A stretch of 64,000 bases of DNA, taken from assembly GCA_964449135.1 (NCBI GenBank), contig CAYUXZ010000007.1, positions 1 to 64,000 of the forward strand, in the 5' to 3' direction. Source of the DNA: SZAS-103 sp964449135. GTDB taxonomy: Bacteria; Pseudomonadota; Gammaproteobacteria; Xanthomonadales; Xanthomonadaceae. The position numbers and the translations under genes are program-made. The notes below the pieces were generated by a model, which did not search any database, was not told the DNA's origin, and was given only the letters and a program-made list of their open reading frames with translations. Positions 7,777 to 19,580 of this stretch are shown piece by piece (position 1 is the first letter of the stretch; every line of letters begins with the position of its first letter).

Positions 7777-9594
7777 TCAGGCGCGCACGACTTCGAGCAC
7801 CAACGGCCCGTAGCGCTCGAGCTTGTTCGTGCCGATGCCGCCAATGCGCGCGAGCGCGGCGAGGTCGTGCGGGGCCTCCGCGGCGATCGCACGCAGGGTG
7901 GCGTCGTGGAAGATCACGTAGGCCGGGACGTTCTGTTCGCGCGCCAGCTTCGCGCGCAGCGCGCGCAGGGCCTCGAAGCGCGGCAGCAGGTGGGGCGGGA
8001 AGTCGGCGGCGGCGATGGCCTTCTCGCTTCGCTGGCGTTCCTTGCGTACAGCCGGCCGCTCGGCGTCGCGGCGCAGTTCGACGCGCTGCTCGCCGCGCAG
8101 CACGGGGCGGCTGGCTGGCGTGAGCCGCAGCGCGCCGAAACCTTCGATGTCCACGTCGAGCAGGCCGGCGACCACGAGTTGGCGGATCACGCCGTGCCAG
8201 CGCCGCGCGTCGACGTCGGCGCCGATGCCCCAGGTGCTAAGCCGCTGGTGGCCGAACTGCTTCACTTTCTCGGTGTCGGCGCCGCGTAACACGTCGATCA
8301 CGTGCGCGGCGCCGAAGCGCTGGCCGGTGCGGTGGATGCAGGACATCAGCTTCTGCGCTTCCACGGTCGCGTCCCAGCGCTCGGGCGGCCACAGGCAGTT
8401 GTCGCAGTTGCCGCAGTTGCGGCCGCCGTCGTCGCGCACGAAATTCTCGCCGAAACCTGCCAGCAGCAGGCGGCGCCGGCATTCGGTGGATTCGCAGTAG
8501 CCGAGCAGGGCGTCGAGCTTGCGGCGCTCCAGGCGCTTGCGCTCCTCGCCGGACTCGGACTGCTCGATCATCTGCCGCAGCGCGACCACGTCGCCGAGGC
8601 CATAGCACATCCACGCTTCCGCGGGCTCGCCGTCGCGGCCGGCGCGCCCGGTTTCCTGGTAGTAGCCTTCCAGCGACTTCGGCAGATCCATGTGCGCGAC
8701 GAAGCGCACATCGGGTTTATCGATGCCCATGCCGAAGGCGATCGTCGCCACCACCACCACGCCGTCCTCCTGCAGGAAGCGGCGCTGGTTGCGCGCGCGC
8801 GAGGTCGCGTCCATGCCGGCGTGGTAGGGCAGGGCGGCAATGCCATGGCCGTCGAGGAAGATCGCGGTCTCCTCGACCTTGCGCCGCGACAGGCAGTAGA
8901 CGATGCCCGACTCGCCGCGATGGTCCTTGAGGAAATCGAGCAGTTGCCTGCGCGGGTTGTCCTTCTGCACGACGCGGTAGCGGATGTTCGGGCGGTCGAA
9001 GGAGCTCAGGAAGACGCGCGCCCGTCCGAGCTGCAGGCGGTCGATGATCTCGCGGCGCGTGGGCGCATCGGCAGTCGCGGTCAGGGCGATGCGCGGCACG
9101 CCCGGCCAGCGCTCGTGAAGCACGTCGAGCTCGCGGTACTCGGGCCTGAAATCGTGGCCCCACTGCGAGACGCAGTGCGCCTCGTCGATCGCGAACAGGG
9201 CGATGCGGCTGCGCCCGAGCAGGTCGAGGAAGCGCGGCATCAGCAGGCGCTCGGGCGCGACGTAGAGCAAGTCGAGCTCGCCTTCCAGCAGCCGCTTCTC
9301 CACGTCGAGCGCGTCGCCGGCGGCGAGCGTGGAATTGAGGAAGGCTGCGCGCACGCCGAGCTGCGCCAGCGCCTCGACCTGGTCCTGCATCAGCGCGATC
9401 AGCGGCGAGACCACGATCCCCGTGCCTTCGCGCAGCAGCGCCGGGATCTGGTAGCACAGCGACTTGCCGCCGCCGGTGGGCATCAGCACCAGCGCGTCGC
9501 CGCCCGCCGCGACGTGTTCGACGATGGCTTCCTGCTCGCCGCGGAAACGGGGATAGCCGAAGACGCGCTGGAGGATTTCGTGGGAGGATGACAT
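7777..9594 (-). CDS. recQ: ATP-dependent DNA helicase RecQ
   Basis: 605 residues, the usual RecQ length. Helicase core: Walker A LMPTGGGKSLCYQIPAL, Walker B IDEAHCVSQWGHDFRPEY, motif III LTATAD, motif VI GYYQETGRAGRDG. The RecQ-C zinc-binding cysteines follow (CESTECRRRLLL, NCGNCDNC), then a winged helix, and a C-terminal HRDC domain (ALARIGGIGTNKLERYGPLV). It unwinds DNA 3' to 5' in recombination and fork repair. The start MSSSHEILQRVFGYPRFRGEQ at 9594 aligns with known RecQ starts; longer open sequence upstream belongs to the divergent promoter region shared with the kinase gene. Confidence 0.96.
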   Translation of the reverse strand: MSSSHEILQRVFGYPRFRGEQEAIVEHVAAGGDALVLMPTGGGKSLCYQIPALLREGTGIVVSPLIALMQDQVEALAQLGVRAAFLNSTLAAGDALDVEKRLLEGELDLLYVAPERLLMPRFLDLLGRSRIALFAIDEAHCVSQWGHDFRPEYRELDVLHERWPGVPRIALTATADAPTRREIIDRLQLGRARVFLSSFDRPNIRYRVVQKDNPRRQLLDFLKDHRGESGIVYCLSRRKVEETAIFLDGHGIAALPYHAGMDATSRARNQRRFLQEDGVVVVATIAFGMGIDKPDVRFVAHMDLPKSLEGYYQETGRAGRDGEPAEAWMCYGLGDVVALRQMIEQSESGEERKRLERRKLDALLGYCESTECRRRLLLAGFGENFVRDDGGRNCGNCDNCLWPPERWDATVEAQKLMSCIHRTGQRFGAAHVIDVLRGADTEKVKQFGHQRLSTWGIGADVDARRWHGVIRQLVVAGLLDVDIEGFGALRLTPASRPVLRGEQRVELRRDAERPAVRKERQRSEKAIAAADFPPHLLPRFEALRALRAKLAREQNVPAYVIFHDATLRAIAAEAPHDLAALARIGGIGTNKLERYGPLVLEVVRA

Positions 9595-9841
9595 CCGCGG
9601 CAAGGGTAGCAAAACGCCTTGCGCAGCCTGCGGATCGTGCGGCGTCGCGCTTTCGGCGGATGTCGGAGAATGCGGCATGGCGACTCGTCGGTGTCGTCTA
9701 CCCGCACAATTTCCGGAAACGCCGATCCTCGCGAAATCGGCGAAACGCGGGTTCCGCTGTAGGAAATGGACTACGGTTCCGATTGCCGGACCGTCCCCAG
9801 CGTGGCCTAATTCATTCCACGCCACAGGGGGAGGCGTCGCC

Positions 9842-12571
<2,730 letters not shown>

Positions 12572-12622
12572 TTGGGTGCGGCGTGCGGATGCCGCGCGAT
12601 CCGATATGGGAAAATCGCGGCG

Positions 12623-15600
12623 ATGGAACCTCCTTCGCCGCATCGACGCCGTGGACGCGCCCGGGACGGCGCCGTTCGCGGGCGACCCGGAACCGCCGCG
12701 CATCGCGACCCGCTCGAGGGCGCGCTCACGCGCGATCGCGCGCGGCTGATCCGCTTGCGTGCAGCCGCGCAGAAGACGCCGAAGGATGCCGGATTGCGCA
12801 ATGCTTTCGACGACGCGCTCGCCGCTTCGCGCGCGGCCAGCAAGGCACGACTGGAATCGGCGCCGGTTCCGAACTTCGAGTCCGACCTTCCGATCGCGCG
12901 TGAAGCGAAGAAGATCGTCGATTTGATCCGAAATCATCAAGTCGTCGTGATCGCCGGCGAGACCGGTTCGGGCAAGACCACCCAGCTGCCCAAGCTCTGC
13001 CTCGCCGCCGGACGCGGAGCGGCGGGGATGATCGGCTGCACGCAGCCGCGCCGGATCGCCGCGCGCAGTGTCGCGCGGCGCGTGGCGCAGGAACTGCAGG
13101 TGCCGCTCGGCGGAGCGGTCGGCTTCCAGGTGCGCTTCAACGACCAGGTCGGGCCGGATACGCGCATCAAGTTCATGACCGACGGCATCCTGCTCGCGGA
13201 GATGCAATCCGATCGCTGGCTGTCGGCCTACGACACGCTGATCATCGACGAGGCGCACGAGCGCAGCCTCAACATCGACTTCCTGCTCGGCTATCTCAAG
13301 GAACTCGTCGCGCGGCGGCCGGACCTGAAAATCATCGTGACCTCTGCGACGATCGACACCGCGCGCTTTGCGAAGCATTTCGGAGATGCGCCGGTGCTGG
13401 AGGTCGAAGGGCGCAGTTACCCGGTCGAGGTGCGCTACCGCGCACTGGATTCGGTGCGCGACGAAGAACAAACAGGGGACCTGCGCGAGCCGCGCAGCGT
13501 CAGCGAAGCGATTATCGCCGCGCTCGAGGAAATCACGCGCGAAAACGCCCAGGGAGACGTGCTGGTGTTCCTGCCCGGTGAACGCGAGATCCGCGACCTG
13601 CACCATTTGCTCGGCAAGAGAAAGTTCCGCCACACCGAGGTGCTGCCGCTGTACGCGCGCCTGTCGCCGCGCGACCAGGACCGCGTGTTCAATCCGGGGC
13701 CGGGCCGCCGCATCGTGCTGGCGACGAACGTCGCCGAGACATCGCTGACGGTGCCGCGGATCCGCTACGTGATCGATCCCGGCTACGCGCGCGTCAAGCG
13801 CTACAGCCCGCGCATGAAACTCGATCGCCTGCACGTCGAGGCGATCTCGCAGGCCAGCGCCGACCAGCGCAAGGGCCGATGCGGTCGCGTCGCGGCGGGC
13901 GTGTGCTACCGCCTGTACGCCGAATCCGACTACGTGTCGCGGCCGCGCTACACCGATCCGGAAATCCTGCGCGCATCGCTTGCGGGCGTGATCCTACGGA
14001 TGCTGGCGCTCGGACTCGGCCGCGTCGAGGACTTCGCGTTCATTGATGCGCCTGACGCGCGCGCGATCGCCGATGGCTGGCAGCAGCTCTGGGAACTCGG
14101 CGCGGTGACCGCGCCCGACGCGCACGGTCGGCGCGCGCTCACGCAGCTCGGCCGCACGCTCGCACGCATTCCGGTCGATGTGAAGCTCGCACGCATCCTC
14201 GTCGCAGCAAAGCAGCACGGCTGCCTGCGCGAGGCCTGCGTGATCGCGTCCTTCCTCGCGATCCAGGATCCGCGCGAGCGTCCCGCCGATGCGCGCGGCT
14301 CAGCCGATGCCGCGCACGCGACGTTCGCCGATCCGAAGTCGGAGTTCCTTGGCATCGTCAAGCTCTGGGACGCCTACGCGGCCGCGCACGAGGAACTCAC
14401 CCAGTCGAAGCTGCGCGACTGGTGCGAGAAACATTTTCTTGGTTTCCTGCGCATGCGCGAGTGGCGCGAGTTGCACCGGCAATTGCTAGTTCTTGGCGAG
14501 GAACTCGATTTTCATCCGAATGCGCGACCGGCCGATTACGCATCGCTGCATCGCGCGCTAATCGCGGGCCTGCCTATGCAAGTCGGAAACAAGGATGAGA
14601 AGCAGATCTATCAGGCGCCGCGCCAGCGCCGTTTCAAGCTGTTCCCCGGATCGTCGTTGGTGAAGCAACCGCCGCCCTGGGTATTGTCGGCGACGCTGCT
14701 GGACACCGCGCAGGTCTGGGGACTGACGAACGCGCGCATCGAACCCGACTGGGCGATCGCCGAGCTGTCGCACCTGCTCGCGCGCAAGCACTTCGACGCG
14801 CACTGGTCGCGCAAGCAGGGCAGGGTGATCGCGTCGGAGCAGATCAGCCTGTTCGGCCTCGTGCTCGCGCCGAAGAAGCCCGTGCATTATGGTTCGATCG
14901 CGCCAGTGGAATCGCGTGAAATATTCATCAGGCAAGGATTGGTGACCGGCGAAGCGGATCTGCGCGCACCCTTCCTCAAGCGCAACCTGGCCACGCTCGA
15001 CAAGGCACGCGAGGAGGAAGCCAAGCTGCGCCGTGCTGGGCTCGTCGCCGACGAGGATTGGCAGGCGCGCTGGTATCTCGACCGACTGCCAGCCGATATC
15101 TGCACGTCGCACGGACTCGATGCCTGGTTCTCGAAAGCCACGTCGAAGCAGCGCCACGCACTCGAATGGCCGCTCGCCGAATTGCTGCCGGGCGAGGGCA
15201 GCGAAGCCGAGCGCTTCCCGAAGTATTTCGCGCTGGGTGATGCGCGCCTCGCGTTGCGCTACCGGTTCGAGCCGGGCGCGCCCGACGACGGTGTGAGCCT
15301 GTTCGTGCCGCTGCACCTGCTGAACGCGCTCGATGGGGCGCGGCTGTCGTGGCTGGTGCCCGGGCTGCACGCCGAGAAAGCGACTGCGCTGATCCGCGGA
15401 TTGCCGAAAGCCCTGCGCCGCAACTTCGTGCCTGCGCCGGATTTCGCACGCGCGTTTGCGGAAGCCTGGCCGGCGGCGAGTTCGGATTCGATCGCCGGCG
15501 AGCTCGCGCGTTTCCTGAACCGCGCTACCGGCGTCGCAGTCGCGGCGACCGATTTCGACGAAGCCGCGTTGCAACCGCAGCTTCGCATGAACCTGCAGCT

Positions 15601-16594
15601 GATGGACGGCGATCGCGTGCTCGCCGCTTCGCGCGATCCGGAAGCGCTGCGCGCGCAGTTCGGCGAGACCGCACAGCGTGCGTTCGCCGCGCGCGCGGGT
15701 CGTGCGCTGGTCGCGGAGGGCCTGGGCGAATTTCCGGCGATGCCGATCCCGGAAAGCGTTCCCGGCGAGGCGGGCGTGCCGGCATTCCCGGCGCTCGTGG
15801 ATGTCGGCGAGGATGTCGCGCTGCGCGTGTTCGCCGATCGCGATCAGGCGCGCACCGAACACCTGCGCGGCGTGCGCCGACTGCTGTGGATTGCGCTCGC
15901 CGAGCGCATCAAGTCCGCGCGCAAGCAGCTGCTGATCGCGCCGCAAACCGGCCTGCTGTACGCAGCGATCGAGCAGTTCGCGAAATCGCCAGGCGCGAAA
16001 TCGCCGGCGGCCGAACGCCTGCGCATCGATCTCGTCGAGGCGGCGATGAACGCGCTGCTGAACGAAGATCTCGTGGAAGTCCGCGACCGCGCCGCTTTCG
16101 TCGCGCGCGTCGAGACCGTCGGCAAGGTCCTGTTCGGCGAAGCGATGGCGCGGTTGAAGCTCGCCGAGCTGATCCTCGCCGCAGTCGCCGAACTCAAGCC
16201 GAAACTGGAATCGCCGCTGCTGGGCTGGGCGAAGGGCAATCTCGACGACTTGCGCGCGCAGCTTGCGCAACTGTTGCCGCCGGGGTTCCTGCGCGCGACG
16301 CCGCCGGATGCACTCGCGCAGTTCCCGCGCTATCTCAAGGCTATGCGCCTGCGCGCCGAGCGCGCGATCGCCGATCCGATCCGCGACCAGGCGCGGATGC
16401 TGGAGCTGCGGCCGTTCGCGGAGGCGCTGGAACGCGCGCACGCGGAAGGAGTCTTCGAGCGCCCGGGTTGGCAGGCGCTGCGCTGGGACCTGGAGGAACT
16501 GCGCGTTTCGTTGTTCGCGCAGGAACTCGGCGCGAAATCCGGAATCTCCGTCAAGCGCCTCGCTCGTGAACTCGAGGCGCTCGGTGCCGGATGA
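12623..16594 (+). CDS. hrpA: ATP-dependent RNA helicase HrpA
   Basis: 1323 residues, matching the long HrpA family. DEAH-box core: Walker A GETGSGKTTQLPK (near 111), DEAH in IIDEAHERSLNIDFLLGYLK (near 208), SAT motif VTSATID, and motif VI QRKGRCGRVAAGVCYRLY. The helicase-associated and OB-fold regions follow, then the long C-terminal DUF3418-type region typical of bacterial HrpA. Family members act on RNA and, in E. coli, on stalled ribosomes. Start ATG 12623 lies about 50 bases past the kinase stop; the first ~60 residues are arginine-rich and poorly conserved, so the true start could be slightly internal. It is followed immediately by composite repeat copy 2. Confidence 0.94.
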   Translation: MEPPSPHRRRGRARDGAVRGRPGTAAHRDPLEGALTRDRARLIRLRAAAQKTPKDAGLRNAFDDALAASRAASKARLESAPVPNFESDLPIAREAKKIVDLIRNHQVVVIAGETGSGKTTQLPKLCLAAGRGAAGMIGCTQPRRIAARSVARRVAQELQVPLGGAVGFQVRFNDQVGPDTRIKFMTDGILLAEMQSDRWLSAYDTLIIDEAHERSLNIDFLLGYLKELVARRPDLKIIVTSATIDTARFAKHFGDAPVLEVEGRSYPVEVRYRALDSVRDEEQTGDLREPRSVSEAIIAALEEITRENAQGDVLVFLPGEREIRDLHHLLGKRKFRHTEVLPLYARLSPRDQDRVFNPGPGRRIVLATNVAETSLTVPRIRYVIDPGYARVKRYSPRMKLDRLHVEAISQASADQRKGRCGRVAAGVCYRLYAESDYVSRPRYTDPEILRASLAGVILRMLALGLGRVEDFAFIDAPDARAIADGWQQLWELGAVTAPDAHGRRALTQLGRTLARIPVDVKLARILVAAKQHGCLREACVIASFLAIQDPRERPADARGSADAAHATFADPKSEFLGIVKLWDAYAAAHEELTQSKLRDWCEKHFLGFLRMREWRELHRQLLVLGEELDFHPNARPADYASLHRALIAGLPMQVGNKDEKQIYQAPRQRRFKLFPGSSLVKQPPPWVLSATLLDTAQVWGLTNARIEPDWAIAELSHLLARKHFDAHWSRKQGRVIASEQISLFGLVLAPKKPVHYGSIAPVESREIFIRQGLVTGEADLRAPFLKRNLATLDKAREEEAKLRRAGLVADEDWQARWYLDRLPADICTSHGLDAWFSKATSKQRHALEWPLAELLPGEGSEAERFPKYFALGDARLALRYRFEPGAPDDGVSLFVPLHLLNALDGARLSWLVPGLHAEKATALIRGLPKALRRNFVPAPDFARAFAEAWPAASSDSIAGELARFLNRATGVAVAATDFDEAALQPQLRMNLQLMDGDRVLAASRDPEALRAQFGETAQRAFAARAGRALVAEGLGEFPAMPIPESVPGEAGVPAFPALVDVGEDVALRVFADRDQARTEHLRGVRRLLWIALAERIKSARKQLLIAPQTGLLYAAIEQFAKSPGAKSPAAERLRIDLVEAAMNALLNEDLVEVRDRAAFVARVETVGKVLFGEAMARLKLAELILAAVAELKPKLESPLLGWAKGNLDDLRAQLAQLLPPGFLRATPPDALAQFPRYLKAMRLRAERAIADPIRDQARMLELRPFAEALERAHAEGVFERPGWQALRWDLEELRVSLFAQELGAKSGISVKRLARELEALGAG

Positions 16595-16603
16595 AGCGAG
16601 GAA

Positions 16604-16745
16604 CATCTGAACATGTTCAGATGCACCTGCGGTGCAAGGATGCACCGCCGCGAACAACGACATCTACTCGTTGTTCGCGAGCGCAGAGTCCGGACCTGTG
16701 CCGGACTCGGCGCGGCAGAACAAGTCCAGGATGGACTTGTTCTGC
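16604..16745 (+). repeat. Composite five-stem-loop repeat, copy 2
   Basis: Same five hairpins in the same order as the other two copies. A: CATCTGAAC 16604-16612 with GTTCAGATG 16615-16623. B: GCGGTGCA 16629-16636 with TGCACCGC 16641-16648. C: 12-bp arms 16649-16660/16668-16679. D: GAGTCCGG 16686-16693 with CCGGACTC 16701-16708, loop ACCTGTG. E: 14-bp arms 16715-16728/16732-16745, loop GGA. It fills the gap between hrpA and the convergent exported-protein gene, a natural place for a bidirectional terminator. Confidence 0.88.
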
Positions 16746-16756
16746 CTATTCAGAAG

Positions 16757-17263
16757 TTACTGGACGCGCTCGACCTTGGTGTAGCTGCCGTAGCCTTCGA
16801 CCTGCAGGAACCAGCCGTTGCCGACCAGGCTCGGAGTGATGTGCACGACCGCGTTCTCGATGTTCACGCCCGCCAGTTCCGTGCTGTCGATCTGGCGCCA
16901 GACCTGGCCGTTCTCCAGCGTGAAGACCGTGCCGCCATGCCAGCCCTTGAAGGTGCCCGGGATGCGGCTGACGACTTCGCCGCGCTCGCCGTAGTAGTCC
17001 TTGAAGCCGATGCGTCCCGCGTCGTTCTTGTTCTGCTCGCGCGCTCCGGCCTCGTGCGCCTGCGCGGTGCGGACGTTCACCTCGTTGCGGATGAAGGCGT
17101 TGAGCTTCGCCAGTTCTTCGGGCGAAAGCTTGTCCAGCCCGGCCTCCTTGAACTGCTGCGAGGACATGCGTTCCTCGACCGAGGAAAACTGCTGCGCGAA
17201 GGCGAGCGGAGCGGCGAGGACGAGGCAGGCGGCGAGGGCAGCAAACAGGTGACGAAGGCGCAT
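16757..17263 (-). CDS. Exported protein of unknown function
   Basis: 168 residues with a clear signal peptide (MRLRHLFAALAACLVLAAPL, then AFAQQ). After it comes a short helical motif (GLDKLSPEELAKLNAFIRNEV) that I have seen in small secreted xanthomonad proteins. Then follows a beta-rich half (GWHGGTVFTLENGQVWRQID) resembling small secreted beta-barrel modules. I do not recognise a named family and assign no function. The start at 17263 is chosen for the signal peptide; the open frame upstream would add an unlikely second hydrophobic stretch. It is divergent from relA with about 100 bases between and converges on hrpA across repeat copy 2. Confidence 0.75.
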   Translation of the reverse strand: MRLRHLFAALAACLVLAAPLAFAQQFSSVEERMSSQQFKEAGLDKLSPEELAKLNAFIRNEVNVRTAQAHEAGAREQNKNDAGRIGFKDYYGERGEVVSRIPGTFKGWHGGTVFTLENGQVWRQIDSTELAGVNIENAVVHITPSLVGNGWFLQVEGYGSYTKVERVQ

Positions 17264-17364
17264 GACGAGGTTCCGGAGGAATAGCCAGACGCATAGTGTA
17301 AACCCGATCGCGGCCACGTATAAATGAACCCGATAGCCGATCCGCATCCGATCCCCCTCCAATC

Positions 17365-19533
17365 GTGAAAGTTTCCTCCACACAACCCGCCGTGACCGAT
17401 GCGCGTCTGCAGCATTGGCTGGCCGCGCGAGTCGCCGCGTCGCCGCGCAGCGTGCTGGCGGCGCTCGCGGCAGGTGGCCTGCCCGCGCCCGATCCGGTCG
17501 CCGAAACGGCGCTGGTGGCCTGTCTGGGCCTGCTGGACATGCTGCGCGCGGACGAGGAAGTGCAGCTCGCGGCGATCCTGCACGCGCTGCCGACCTGGCA
17601 AGCGCGACTGGCCGATCTGGATCCGGCGGCGCGTACGCGCGTGCAGGCCCTGCTCGACGGGCAGCACGCGGCCGAACAGGTGTGGACCCTGCACGCCGGC
17701 CGCGCCCAGCACGTGCGCGCCGAAGGCCTGCGCCGCCTGCTGCTGGCGCTGGTGAAGGACCTGCGCACGATCCTGATCCTGCTCGCGCGCCAGGTCGTGC
17801 GGATGCGAGGCGCCGCGAAGCTGGCCGAGGCCGAACGCGCCGCGCTCGCGCAGCTTTCCGCCGATATCCACGCGCCGCTCGCGAACCGGCTCGGCATCTG
17901 GCAGCTCAAGTGGGAACTCGAGGACCTCGCGTTCCGCTTCCTGCAACCGGACACCTACAAGCGCATTGCGAAACTGCTCGACGAAAAGCGCGGCGATCGC
18001 GAGCGCTACATCGAGGACGTCAAGGCACGCATCCGCGATGCGCTGAATGAAGCAGGCATCCAGGCCGACGTCGCCGGACGTCCCAAGCACATCTTCAGCA
18101 TCTGGAAGAAGATGCAGCGCAAGGACGTGCCCTTCGGCGAGCTCTACGACGTGCGCGCGGTGCGCGTTCTGGTGGACGACATCGCCACCTGCTACGCAAC
18201 GCTCGGCGTCGTGCACCAGCTCTGGCCACCGGTGCCAGCCGAGTTCGACGACTACATCGCCAACCCGAAAGGGAACAACTACCGATCGCTGCACACGGCG
18301 GTGATCGGGCCGGAAGGCCGCACGCTGGAAGTGCAGATCCGTACCCACGAGATGCACGCGCACTCCGAGCTCGGCGTCGCCGCGCACTGGCGCTACAAAG
18401 AAGGCCGCAGCGCCGCGGGCGACGCGGGCTTCGACCGCAAGATCGCGTGGATGCGGCAATTGCTCGAGCGCGAGCCCGACGCGGGCGACGAATCGCTGCT
18501 CGCCGGCTTGCGAACCGACCTCGTCGAGGATCGCATCTACCTGCTCACGCCGAAAGGCGAGGTCGTGGACCTGCCGCGCGGCGGCACCGTGCTCGATTTC
18601 GCCTATCACGTGCACACCGAGGTCGGCCACCGCTGCCGCGGCGCGAAGGTCAACGGCCGCATCGTGCCGCTGAATTTCCAGCCGGCCACGGGCGATCGCG
18701 TCGAGATTCTCACCGCGAAGACCTCCGAGCCGCGCCGCGACTGGCTGCTCGCGGGCAGCGGCTTCCTCGCCAGCGCGCGCTCGCGCGACAAGGTGCGCGC
18801 CTGGTTCCACAAGCTCGACCGCGCGCGCAACCTGCAGGCCGGGCGTGAGCTGCTCGAGAAGGAACTCAAGCGGCTCGCGCTGCACCAGGCCGACCTCGCG
18901 CCCGCGCTCGCGAAGTTCCACCTCGCCACCCTCGACGAGCTGCACGTCGCGGTCGCGCTCGGCGACATCGGGCCGAGCCAGGTCGCGCGCGCGCTGCACG
19001 ATCACGCGCAGGCGCAGTTGCGAAAGGAATCCGAACGCCTGCCCGCGCAGCGCGTGGAAGCGAAGCCGCGCCCGGCCAAACCCAGCGACCGCTTCATCGT
19101 CGAAGGCGTCGGCAACCTGCTCACCCAGCTCGCACGCTGCTGCCAGCCGGTCGCGGGCGATGCGATCGTCGGCTACCTCACGCGCGGACGCGGCGTGAGC
19201 ATCCACCGCCAGGGCTGCGCCGCGCTCGAACGCCTGCTCGCGCGCAGTCCCGAACGGCTGCTGCCGGTGGAGTGGGGCGAGCGCGACAACGCGAGCTACA
19301 GCGTGGACGTGCAGGTGCGCGGCCTCGATCGCAAGGGCCTGCTCAAGGATCTCGCCAACCTGATCGCGCAGCAGGGCGTGCACGTGCTGGCCGTGAACAG
19401 CCGCATCGACAGCTCGCGCGGACTGGCGGAGATGACCTTCACCCTGAAAGTGCGCGACTTCGACCAGCTCGGGCAACTTCTCGGCCGGCTGAACGCAGTC
19501 CCGGGCGTGGACGACGTGCGCCGGCTCGGCTGA
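17365..19533 (+). CDS. relA: GTP pyrophosphokinase RelA
   Basis: 722 residues. Order: degenerate HD hydrolase region (no intact HD pair, in LRRLLLALVKDLRTILILLA), (p)ppGpp synthetase domain (GRPKHIFSIWKKM, NPKGNNYRSLHTAVIGPEGR, ELGVAAHWRYKEG), TGS domain (DRIYLLTPKGEVVDLPRGGT), zinc-finger-like region (QLARCCQPVAGD) and C-terminal ACT domain. The charged motif near residue 293 is EFDD, the acidic EXDD form typical of monofunctional RelA; bifunctional Rel/SpoT enzymes carry RXKD. So it should make but not degrade (p)ppGpp when amino acids run short. The start codon is GTG. A SpoT partner is not in the window. Confidence 0.95.
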   Translation: MKVSSTQPAVTDARLQHWLAARVAASPRSVLAALAAGGLPAPDPVAETALVACLGLLDMLRADEEVQLAAILHALPTWQARLADLDPAARTRVQALLDGQHAAEQVWTLHAGRAQHVRAEGLRRLLLALVKDLRTILILLARQVVRMRGAAKLAEAERAALAQLSADIHAPLANRLGIWQLKWELEDLAFRFLQPDTYKRIAKLLDEKRGDRERYIEDVKARIRDALNEAGIQADVAGRPKHIFSIWKKMQRKDVPFGELYDVRAVRVLVDDIATCYATLGVVHQLWPPVPAEFDDYIANPKGNNYRSLHTAVIGPEGRTLEVQIRTHEMHAHSELGVAAHWRYKEGRSAAGDAGFDRKIAWMRQLLEREPDAGDESLLAGLRTDLVEDRIYLLTPKGEVVDLPRGGTVLDFAYHVHTEVGHRCRGAKVNGRIVPLNFQPATGDRVEILTAKTSEPRRDWLLAGSGFLASARSRDKVRAWFHKLDRARNLQAGRELLEKELKRLALHQADLAPALAKFHLATLDELHVAVALGDIGPSQVARALHDHAQAQLRKESERLPAQRVEAKPRPAKPSDRFIVEGVGNLLTQLARCCQPVAGDAIVGYLTRGRGVSIHRQGCAALERLLARSPERLLPVEWGERDNASYSVDVQVRGLDRKGLLKDLANLIAQQGVHVLAVNSRIDSSRGLAEMTFTLKVRDFDQLGQLLGRLNAVPGVDDVRRLG

Positions 19534-19580
19534 GCCGGGCCGCGTTATCCTTCGGACATGCCCGACCGCATTCTCGTCTC

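Noticed and set aside
17077..19476. Large minus-strand frame across relA
   Set aside because: RelA domains fill the plus strand here; the antisense frame has no recognisable motif and no ribosome site.
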